The notes below the pieces were generated by a model. It had not been told where the DNA came from. It saw nothing but the letters and a program-made list of their open reading frames with translations, and did not search any database. Positions 26,294-33,066 of a stretch of DNA of 64,000 nucleotides are shown here, in pieces. Each line of letters opens with the position of its first letter. Within the stretch, counting starts at the first letter, position 1. Made by a program: the position numbers and the translations under genes. Source of the stretch: CAYUZU01 sp964448675 (GTDB taxonomy: Bacteria; Planctomycetota; Phycisphaerae; UBA1845; Fen-1342); the NCBI GenBank assembly GCA_964448675.1, contig CAYUZU010000011.1:99609-163608 (forward strand). Direction: 5' to 3'.

Positions 26294-27663
26294 GCTGTCG
26301 GGTTCCCTTCTTCATGTCGCGCGCTGGCACTCGCCGGCGTGGCTGTGGTTGGGCCGGGCACGGCGAGTTCGTCCCGCGCCGCGGCCACCACCGCCGCCAG
26401 CTCGTCCACCGCCTGCTGTCGCACGGGCGCGACGCCAGTCGCCAGGCGCTGCCGCAGGTCCGCACGCCGCTGCCACAGGTCGAACAAGCCCGCCACGACG
26501 GCGTCCGTGTCCAGCTCGCGCGGGTCGACCACCGCATCGCCCACGCCGCACGTTTCGAACACCCCCTGCGTCTTGAGGCTGTACGCGATCGCCGCCGTCG
26601 GCACGCCGGTGGAGAGGCCCGCGATGGTCGCGTGCATGCGTGTGCCGCAGAACCAGTCGCAGCGGCTGATGACCCACTTCACTTGCGCGGGATCCTCCCC
26701 CAGCGGCTGCACCGCCGCCAGTCGCGTCGCCGCGGCTGCCGCCACCAGCCCATCATCGTCCGCTCGCAGCGCTCGCAGCACCGCCGCACAGGCGTCCGGG
26801 TCACTCTCCATCGCGCCCGGGTAGGCGTACACGTGCGGGATCAGCACGACGTTCGCATCCGTCTCCGCCAGGACATGCCGCAGAAAGCCGTGCACCACTT
26901 CGCGATAGTCCGCCTTGAAGTGGTACCGCTCGCGCATCGCGACGGGATCGTTGTAGATCAGCCCGCTAACGTTGAAGCCGATCGTCGGCCGCTCACGCTG
27001 GTCGCCCAGCCACGTCGCAATCGGCTCCGGCAGTGGCGTCGCCGGCTCGCGCGTCGGCAAGGCGAAGGCCACATCCACGCCGCTGCGGTGCCGCGCGGGA
27101 TCGAAGGCATCGCCCAAGAGCTCTTTCAAGGTCGCGAAGCTGCGCTCGTCGCGGGCCCAGCACATCGTCGCTGCCCGCACGAGCGACGCCGCTTCACGCC
27201 GATTCGCCGGGTCGTTGTACGGCCCGTACGTCTGCGGCAGCAGCACCAGGGGCCGGCCGGCGTCCAGGGCCATGCGTTTCGTCGCCGCCACCGTCGCAAA
27301 CCGTTGCGGGCCGTACAGATCGGTAAAGCTGTCGCCGCCGCTGATATCCAGCACCGCGTCCGCTTCACGAATGGCCCGGGCCGCGGCGTTGGGCAGGCCG
27401 AACCGACGTGCCAGGCGGATCTGGAAAAAGCTCTCCGGCCGCCACAGCCGCCGGGTCTGGTTGGCGCCGCAACGCGTGATTCCGCGGGTTGTGCCGTTCT
27501 GCGCGACCTGCTCGTGGCGCACGCCGCGGCCGTGATCGAAGACGGTGATCTCCGCGTCCGGCGCGTGGTGCAGGATGCCGTTGACCACGGAATAGCAGAG
27601 CGCAGAGACGCCCATGTTGCTCGTGTCGGGCGATGCCCCAAACAGGCAGAACTTCAGCGGCAT
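26290..27663 (-). CDS. Polysaccharide pyruvyl transferase family protein (WcaK-like)
   Basis: The 457-residue protein has the GT-B-like fold of WcaK/CsaB enzymes. It begins KFCLFGASPDTSNMGVSALCYSVV, has LDISGGDSFTDLYG and LLPQTYGPYNDPANRREA in the first half, and ends its core with CDWFCGTRMHATIAGLSTGVPTAAIAYSLK. Known members transfer pyruvate from phosphoenolpyruvate to a sugar, forming a ketal; the exact acceptor is unknown. Its 3' end overlaps the flippase gene. The adjacent FrhB-like gene often accompanies it. Confidence 0.85.
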   Translation of the reverse strand: MPLKFCLFGASPDTSNMGVSALCYSVVNGILHHAPDAEITVFDHGRGVRHEQVAQNGTTRGITRCGANQTRRLWRPESFFQIRLARRFGLPNAAARAIREADAVLDISGGDSFTDLYGPQRFATVAATKRMALDAGRPLVLLPQTYGPYNDPANRREAASLVRAATMCWARDERSFATLKELLGDAFDPARHRSGVDVAFALPTREPATPLPEPIATWLGDQRERPTIGFNVSGLIYNDPVAMRERYHFKADYREVVHGFLRHVLAETDANVVLIPHVYAYPGAMESDPDACAAVLRALRADDDGLVAAAAATRLAAVQPLGEDPAQVKWVISRCDWFCGTRMHATIAGLSTGVPTAAIAYSLKTQGVFETCGVGDAVVDPRELDTDAVVAGLFDLWQRRADLRQRLATGVAPVRQQAVDELAAVVAAARDELAVPGPTTATPASASARHEEGNPTA

Positions 27664-27695
27664 ACCACGCTCACCATCATTACTCGGCCGACCCG

Positions 27696-27731
27696 GCAGG
27701 ACATGGCTCTGCTTTGTCCTGCGGTCATCTT
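27696..27731. repeat. Hairpin repeat, left copy
   Basis: GCAGGACA and TGTCCTGC form an 8-bp stem around an 11-nt loop. Across 33 bp it is about 88% identical to the element at 30055-30090, in the same orientation. The two copies flank the exosortase, EpsI and small membrane protein genes. Confidence 0.65.
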
Positions 27732-27805
27732 ACTTCGTGTGACACCGGCGAATAGCCCGTGCTCTCCACGGTTCCCGCCGCCAATCCGCGTTACACTGCC
27801 CCACC

Positions 27806-28186
27806 ATGAACCGCCTTGCCTTCACGTGGCCCGATGGGCTGGTCTGCGCCGTGCGGACGTTCAAGGCCGCCTGCGCGTGGTTCAGCGAGCACACGCTGCT
27901 TGGCGTGCCGCTGGACTGGCCACTGCGGGCCGTCCTCGTGGGCGGGCTCTACGCCCTGCTGCGTCGCCGCGGCTCGCGCCGCCGGGCGGTGCTGATCTGC
28001 TCCGCGCTGCTGGTGGCCAAGGAGCTGTTCGATGTCTTCGCGACGCGCCACCCGCTCCGTCCGCCGCTGCCCGACGCCGGTGACCTTGCCGACCTCGCCG
28101 CGGGCCTTGTCGGCCTGCTCGTTGCCGAGTCGCTCTTCATCTGCTGTTACCCAAGGGGCCACGGTCGACGGAGACCTGACGACTGA
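27806..28186 (+). CDS. Small membrane protein, hypothetical
   Basis: The 126-residue protein has three hydrophobic segments separated by Arg-rich loops (LLRRRGSRRRAVL) and a conserved-looking acidic patch, DAGDLADLAAGLVGLL. The overall form recalls small VanZ-like or DUF-type membrane proteins, but no specific family can be named. It is the only plus-strand gene inside the minus-strand EPS locus. It lies between the direct hairpin repeats together with epsI and the exosortase, so it may belong to that cassette. Its stop codon lies in a heptad array. Confidence 0.6.
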   Translation: MNRLAFTWPDGLVCAVRTFKAACAWFSEHTLLGVPLDWPLRAVLVGGLYALLRRRGSRRRAVLICSALLVAKELFDVFATRHPLRPPLPDAGDLADLAAGLVGLLVAESLFICCYPRGHGRRRPDD

Positions 28187-28252
28187 CGACTGACACGCCC
28201 GGGTCCCCGATCCCTGTCCCCCCGTGTTCACTGATCATTGCCCATTGATTGC
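28173..28252. repeat. Heptad-periodic arrays between convergent genes
   Basis: Units GACTGAC at 28181-28194 overlap the stop codon of the small membrane protein gene. A second group at 28232-28252 (TGATCAT, TGCCCAT) contains the stop codon and final codons of the EpsI gene on the other strand. The group is introduced by a CCCCCCGTGTTCAC block. Confidence 0.6.
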
Positions 28253-28969
28253 CGGCAGCAACGCCAGGATTTCCGGTCCTGCGGCAACGGCGAACTCCTC
28301 GCACAGCCGCTCGGCGGCTTCGTCTCCGCCGACGCCGACCACGGCCGTCACCTGCACCTGTGCCACGTACCGCGATGCGTCACGCGCCAGGTTGGGCGTC
28401 CGCCAGCCCAGCGACCAGAAGCTGTGCTCGTCGATCGTGGGTACGCCCGCCAGCACGTAGTAGTTCAGCACCACCACCCGCGCCTCACGCAAGCCCGGCT
28501 TGAAAAACGTCTGCACCCGCACCGGCAACGACCGCCCGTCGGGCAGCGTCAGCGTCTGCTCGCTCGGGTCCGCGGGCGTCCATCCCGCACTCGGGTAGCA
28601 CACCCCCGGCCGGTGCCGCAGCATCGTTCGTGGCCGGGCCGTGTACCCGACGTACAGGCTCACTTGCCGCCGCGTGGCGGCGTGCGTATACGCCCGGTTC
28701 ACATAATCATCATTGCCGGCGATCTTGAGGACCGCCTCGCGCATTTCGATGTCTTCACCGCGCCAGTCGCCGATTTCGTGTGCCAGGCTGCGTAGCGGCG
28801 GGTCGAGTTGCACCGGCGCGTCCAGGGCCGCCTGCACCCAGCCGGAGAAGCTGCGCTGTGCGACGCCGCCGGCGATGACCAGCAGCACGACCAGGCCCAT
28901 GCCGAGTCGATGCCGCGGCGTCAAGGTGGTTGGCGCCGCCGTGTTTTTCGCTTGGCTCTTCATCGTCAT
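28235..28969 (-). CDS. epsI: Exosortase-associated EpsI-family protein
   Basis: The 244-residue protein has an N-terminal membrane helix (LGMGLVVLLVIAGGVA) and a periplasmic EpsI domain, with YVNRAYTHAATRRQVSLYVGYTARPRTMLRHRPGVCYP carrying the family's central H-x-P-x-x-C-Y motif. In Proteobacteria EpsI lies fused to, or beside, EpsH/exosortase in polysaccharide clusters. Its exact role is not known but it is thought to assist exosortase-linked export. It lies 97 bp after the exosortase gene. The final residues and stop derive from a heptad array. Confidence 0.85.
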   Translation of the reverse strand: MTMKSQAKNTAAPTTLTPRHRLGMGLVVLLVIAGGVAQRSFSGWVQAALDAPVQLDPPLRSLAHEIGDWRGEDIEMREAVLKIAGNDDYVNRAYTHAATRRQVSLYVGYTARPRTMLRHRPGVCYPSAGWTPADPSEQTLTLPDGRSLPVRVQTFFKPGLREARVVVLNYYVLAGVPTIDEHSFWSLGWRTPNLARDASRYVAQVQVTAVVGVGGDEAAERLCEEFAVAAGPEILALLPAINGQ

Positions 28970-29037
28970 CCATTTCCGCCTTGTGCGTCCCGTCGCTCCG
29001 TCGCACTCTTCCCGGCGTCCTGTCCCCCCGTCGTCAC

Positions 29038-29079
29038 GGATTATTGCCCATTGCCTTCTTGCATTTTCACTGTTGCGTA
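29038..29079. repeat. Heptad-periodic array spanning exosortase stop codon
   Basis: Six units in register include TGCCCAT and TTGCATT. They cover the stop codon (29067-29069) and last codons of the exosortase gene. The preceding CCCCCCGT-GTCACG block is the same as that before the 28.2-kb array. Confidence 0.55.
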
Positions 29080-29993
29080 GTCCGGCGCCTGCTCTTCCCG
29101 CCCTCTGCTTGCAGGAACGCGAACAGCTTCAGCAGCAGCAGGCAAGCCACGATCGCCAGCGGCATCATCGCCAGGCCGGCGGCATCGTGGAACGTCTCGG
29201 TCAGCCCGGGCGATTCGGAGTAGTACACGAAGATGCTGGTGGCGATGACGCGGATGCAGTTCGATCCGACTGCGATCGGGATGCTCGCCAGCACCAGCGC
29301 CGCTTTCTGCCACGTGGGCCGGTTGACCATGAACGCCAGCACGGCGGCGACGAACACGAACGCCGTCAGCATCCGCAGCCCGCTGCACGCCTCGGCGACG
29401 CCGACCACCTGCCCGTTGTCCATCCGCAGCACGTTGCCCTCGCGGATGACGAAGAACCCTGCCAGCTCCAGCCCGAACACGGCCGACTTGGTCGCCAGGG
29501 TTTGCAGCGGGACGGCGACCGCCTCATGCACGCGCGCGGGCCACGGCACCATCAGCAGCAGGAACAGCCCGACCCATTTCAGCCGCCACAGCAGCGCCGG
29601 CCCCAGCACGGCCAGCGTGACCGCCCCGAGCGCGCCGACGACCGCGAAGCGTTCGACCGAACCGACGCCAAAGTACAACCCGCCCAGCCGGCCGAGCTCG
29701 ACCAGCACGACGGCGGCCACGCCCAGCCAACTGAAGCGCCACTGATCGGGGGTGAGCCGGGCCCTTTCGCGCCACACCAGCCACGCCGCCACGGGCGGGA
29801 CCAGCATGCCGACCGAGTAATCCTGGTTGTTGCGCCAGAACGCGACCAGTTCGGCGATCGTTGGCCAGTAGCTCCACAGCAGGGCCACGGCCAGCCCGAC
29901 CCCGAGCCACACGCCCGGAGCGCGTACCCACGCCGCCAGCCCCCCGCGGGACGCCGCCGTCATCTCACGCATTGCAGCCGGTTCCACACGCAT
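29067..29993 (-). CDS. xrt: Exosortase
   Basis: The 308-residue integral membrane protein has about eight helices and the exosortase catalytic set: Cys203 in EACSGLRML, Arg248 in NCIRVIAT and His269 in FHDAAGL. It is expected to cleave PEP-CTERM tails at the membrane and transfer the protein to an acceptor, probably lipid or polysaccharide. One substrate candidate is encoded at 8605-9312. Presence within an EPS cluster together with EpsI matches the EpsH/XrtA type of arrangement; the subfamily cannot be decided here. AGGA lies 6 nt before the ATG. Confidence 0.92.
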   Translation of the reverse strand: MRVEPAAMREMTAASRGGLAAWVRAPGVWLGVGLAVALLWSYWPTIAELVAFWRNNQDYSVGMLVPPVAAWLVWRERARLTPDQWRFSWLGVAAVVLVELGRLGGLYFGVGSVERFAVVGALGAVTLAVLGPALLWRLKWVGLFLLLMVPWPARVHEAVAVPLQTLATKSAVFGLELAGFFVIREGNVLRMDNGQVVGVAEACSGLRMLTAFVFVAAVLAFMVNRPTWQKAALVLASIPIAVGSNCIRVIATSIFVYYSESPGLTETFHDAAGLAMMPLAIVACLLLLKLFAFLQAEGGKSRRRTTQQ

Positions 29994-30054
29994 ATTTTCC
30001 TGATCTCCCGCCCCCGTCGCGCCCCCGCCGCCGCCAGCTCGTCACCCCAACGCC

Positions 30055-30090
30055 TAGGACATTGCTCCGCTTTGTCCTGTGGTCGTCTGG
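30055..30090. repeat. Hairpin repeat, right copy
   Basis: AGGACA and TGTCCT form the stem, with loop TTGCTCCGCTT. It is a direct copy of the element at 27696-27731 and lies just upstream of the exosortase start. Confidence 0.65.
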
Positions 30091-30136
30091 CTTTGTTCGC
30101 CGCCGCCATCTCGCGGGCGACGCCCCCCGTCTTCAC

Positions 30137-30213
30137 TGGTCATTGTTCACTGTTCATTGATCATTGACCCCTGATCATTCCCGTCTTGCATTTTGCATTT
30201 CCAATCCTGCATT
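30137..30213. repeat. Long heptad-periodic array extending into rfbD
   Basis: Eleven consecutive 7-nt units stay in register for 77 bp, including TGATCAT twice and TTGCATT twice. The right half lies inside the rfbD coding sequence and specifies its last ten or so residues and stop codon. This is the clearest copy of the family. Confidence 0.7.
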
Positions 30214-31086
30214 CCCCGCCGCCCGGTTCTCCAGGTATTCGTGCAGCATCGCCCGCCAGCCGCGGCAGGGCGGGATGCCGAGTTCCGCCAGCCGCTCGCT
30301 CCGCAGCGCCGACATCGCGGGCCGCTGGGCGGGTGTCGGGTATTCGCTGGTCGGGATCGGCGTCAGGTCGACGTCCAGCCCGCCGTGGTCGAAGATCGCC
30401 CGCGCAAACGTATACCACGAGCAGCAGTCTTCGGCTGCCACGTGCACGACGCCGGTCGCTCGGCGTTTGAGCAGAGCGACCAGTTTGGCCGCGCACTCGA
30501 CGGTGCTCGTTGGCGACAGGGTCTGGTCGTCAACGACGCGCAGTGGCTTGCCCTGTCCCGCCACGCGCAGCATGGTCTCGACGAAGTTGCCCCCCTTGCC
30601 GCGCGCCCCCGCGTGCCCGTACAGCCCGCATGTGCGGACGACCAGTGCCCGCGCGCCGGCGGCCAGCGTCAGGTGTTCGCCCGCCAGCTTGCTCGCGCCG
30701 TACACGCTCAACGGCCCGGGCATCTCGCTCTCGCCGTACGGCAGCAACCGCCGCCCCTCGGCGCCGAACACGTAGTCTGTGCTGATGAAGACCAGGTAGC
30801 CGCCCAGTTGCGCGGTGGCCTGCGCCACGTGCCGCGCGCCGAGCGCGTTGATTGCAAAGGCCTCGGCCGTCGCGCTCTCGCACCTGTCGACGTTGGTTTG
30901 CGCGGCACAGTTGATCACGACATCGGGCCGGTGAGTTTCCAGCGCCGCGTGGACCTGGGCCGCGTCGGTGATGTCCAGTTCGGGCAGGTCGAGCGACACG
31001 ACCTCACCTGGCAGCACGGGCCGCAGGTCGTGGCCCAGTTGCCCGGCGCCGCCGATGAGCAGGGTTTTGTCCGTGGCGCCGCTCAC
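30175..31086 (-). CDS. rfbD: dTDP-4-dehydrorhamnose reductase
   Basis: The 303-residue SDR enzyme makes dTDP-L-rhamnose from dTDP-4-keto-rhamnose using NAD(P)H, the last step of the pathway. TLLIGGAGQLGHDL is the cofactor-binding glycine motif. FISTDYVFGAEG holds the catalytic Thr/Ser, and the catalytic pair is in VYGASKLAGEH (YxxxK). The GTG start overlaps the rfbB stop (GTGA), which fixes it. The C-terminal NAGLEMQNARRE tail exceeds the usual fold and is encoded by a heptad array. Confidence 0.93.
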   Translation of the reverse strand: MSGATDKTLLIGGAGQLGHDLRPVLPGEVVSLDLPELDITDAAQVHAALETHRPDVVINCAAQTNVDRCESATAEAFAINALGARHVAQATAQLGGYLVFISTDYVFGAEGRRLLPYGESEMPGPLSVYGASKLAGEHLTLAAGARALVVRTCGLYGHAGARGKGGNFVETMLRVAGQGKPLRVVDDQTLSPTSTVECAAKLVALLKRRATGVVHVAAEDCCSWYTFARAIFDHGGLDVDLTPIPTSEYPTPAQRPAMSALRSERLAELGIPPCRGWRAMLHEYLENRAAGNAGLEMQNARRE

Positions 31087-32099
31087 GTCGTGACTTCACC
31101 GTACTGCTTGGCGTAGTAGTCGCGGTAGGCGCCGGACTTGATCGCGCGCCACCAGCTTTCGTTCGCGACGTACCACTGCACCGTCTCGCGCAGGCCCTCG
31201 GCCCAGGACACTTGCGGCGTCCAGCCCAGTGCCTGCTCGATCTTGGTGTTGTCGATCGCGTAGCGGCGGTCGTGGGCGACGCGGTCCTTGACGGGGCGGA
31301 TGTACGATTCGTCCTTGCCCAGCTCGCGCAGGATCGAGTGGGTCAGCTCGAGGTTCGTCAGCTCGTTCTTGGCGCCGATGTTGTACACCTCACCCGGCGT
31401 GCCGCGCTCCAGCACGGCCAGCAGCGCGTCGCAATGATCGCGGACATGAATCCAGTCGCGCACGTTCAGCCCGTCGCCGTACAGCGGCACCTGCTGGTCT
31501 TCCAGCAGGTTGGTCACGAACAGCGGGATGACCTTCTCGGGGAACTGGTACGGCCCGTAGTTGTTCGAGCAGCGGGTGGTCAGCGTCGGCACGCCGTGCG
31601 TCTCGTGCCAGGCCCGCACCAGCAGGTCGGCGCCGGCTTTGGACGCGCTGTAGGGACTGTTGGGGGCCAGGGGCGACTGCTCGGTGAAGGCGCCCTCCGG
31701 GCCCAGCGACCCGTACACCTCGTCGGTCGACACCTGGAGGTAGCGCTCGACGTTGTGTTGCCGGGCGTGCTCCAGCAGCACCTGCGTCCCGGTGATGTTG
31801 GTCCGCACGAACTCGGCCGCGCCGAGGATGCTGCGGTCCACGTGGCTTTCGGCGGCGAAGTTGACCAACCCCCACACCGGCTCGGCGAACACCGGGGCCA
31901 GGTCGTCGGCGTGGCAGATGTCGCCGCGGACGAACGTGAATCGTCCGGTCGCCTCCAGCCCGGCGAGGTTCTCGAGGTTGCCGGCATAGGTCAGCGCGTC
32001 GAACGCGACCACGTGCCAGTTCGGCTGCTGTTCGAGCACTCTTCGGACAAAGTTCGAACCGATGAACCCCGCCGCACCTGTTACGACCAGTCGCTGCAT
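31083..32099 (-). CDS. rfbB: dTDP-glucose 4,6-dehydratase
   Basis: The 338-residue enzyme converts dTDP-glucose to dTDP-4-keto-6-deoxyglucose. VTGAAGFIGSNFVRR binds NAD. STDEVYGSL holds the active-site Thr-Asp-Glu, and SPYSASKAGADLLVRA holds the YxxxK pair; RCSNNYGPYQFPEKVIPLF is the substrate-binding motif. GGAG 7 nt upstream and alignment to the family decide the start; a frame extending to 32132 is not needed. It belongs to the rhamnose set with rfbA and rfbD. Confidence 0.95.
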   Translation of the reverse strand: MQRLVVTGAAGFIGSNFVRRVLEQQPNWHVVAFDALTYAGNLENLAGLEATGRFTFVRGDICHADDLAPVFAEPVWGLVNFAAESHVDRSILGAAEFVRTNITGTQVLLEHARQHNVERYLQVSTDEVYGSLGPEGAFTEQSPLAPNSPYSASKAGADLLVRAWHETHGVPTLTTRCSNNYGPYQFPEKVIPLFVTNLLEDQQVPLYGDGLNVRDWIHVRDHCDALLAVLERGTPGEVYNIGAKNELTNLELTHSILRELGKDESYIRPVKDRVAHDRRYAIDNTKIEQALGWTPQVSWAEGLRETVQWYVANESWWRAIKSGAYRDYYAKQYGEVTT

Positions 32100-32240
32100 G
32101 TCCGTTCTCCACCGCCGCTTACAGTTTGGCACCCGCGAATAGCCGGCGATCTCTCGTCTGTCCTGGCCGATGGCTTCGGCTGCCCCGGCTTCTGCCCGTT
32201 GCGGTCTTTTCTCAACGGATGATTGATCTTCGTCGCGCCC

Positions 32241-33005
32241 TCACTCCGCGTTCGCCATTGCCGGCCGCACCGGCTGGGCGTGATTGGCCCCGCCTTCGGC
32301 CACCAGCTTCGTCGCCCGGTACAGCGACTCGGTGGTGCCGGCGTCGGTCCACCAGCCGTCGAGCACCTCGTACTCGAGCGAGCCGGCCCGCAGGTAGAAG
32401 TTGTTCACATCGGTGATCTCGAGCTCGCCGCGGTCTGACGGCTTGAGCGAGCGGATGAAGTCGAACACCTGGTGATCGTACATGTAGATGCCGATCACGG
32501 CCTTGTCGCTGGGCGGGTCCTTGGGCTTCTCGATGATGTCGGTGATATTGCCCTGATCATCAAACGCCGCCACCCCGAACCGCTGCGGATCGCTGACGGC
32601 CTTCAAGTACACCCGTGCCCCTTCAGGCTGGCTGAAGAAGTTCGCCACGCCCTGGCGGATGTCTTTCTCGATGATGTTGTCGCCCAGGATCACGACGATC
32701 TTCTCGCCGTCGGCGAAGTCCTCCGCCAGCCGCAGCGCGTCGGCGATGCCGCCCTCGCCCTCCTGGTAGGTGTAATGCAACTCCTTGAGCCCCAGCTCTT
32801 TACCGTTGCCTAGCAGCCGCAGGAAATCGCCCGCGTCATTGCCGCCGGTGACCAGCAGCACGTCCTTGATGCCGGCGTTGACGAGGCACTCGATGGGGTA
32901 ATAGACCATCGGTTTGTCGTACACCGGCAGCAGGTGTTTGTTCGTTATTTTCGTCAGCGGCCAAAGCCGCTTGCCGAGCCCACCGGCCAGGATGACACCT
33001 TTCAT
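32241..33005 (-). CDS. rfbA: Glucose-1-phosphate thymidylyltransferase
   Basis: The 254-residue enzyme makes dTDP-glucose from dTTP and glucose 1-phosphate. MKGVILAGGLGKRLWPLTKITNKHLLPVYDKPMVYYP is the nucleotidyltransferase signature with the catalytic Arg and Lys. ILGDNIIEKDI and GELEITDVNNFYL carry metal and sugar contacts, and EYEVLDGWWTDAGTTESL is typical of RmlA. It is slightly shorter than the commonest RmlA (about 290 aa), as in the short RmlA group. GGGAG precedes the ATG by 7 nt. A longer upstream frame is a shadow. Confidence 0.92.
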   Translation of the reverse strand: MKGVILAGGLGKRLWPLTKITNKHLLPVYDKPMVYYPIECLVNAGIKDVLLVTGGNDAGDFLRLLGNGKELGLKELHYTYQEGEGGIADALRLAEDFADGEKIVVILGDNIIEKDIRQGVANFFSQPEGARVYLKAVSDPQRFGVAAFDDQGNITDIIEKPKDPPSDKAVIGIYMYDHQVFDFIRSLKPSDRGELEITDVNNFYLRAGSLEYEVLDGWWTDAGTTESLYRATKLVAEGGANHAQPVRPAMANAE

Positions 33006-33066
33006 TCGCTCACTCCCATTTCGGCGTTTTTCTTTCCTGGGCGCCCGCCGCCCCTGTCCCCACCCC

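Noticed and set aside
28173..30213. The periodic arrays as CRISPR repeats
   Set aside because: Units are 7-8 nt, degenerate and contiguous. There are no 25-40-nt repeats, no spacers and no cas genes.
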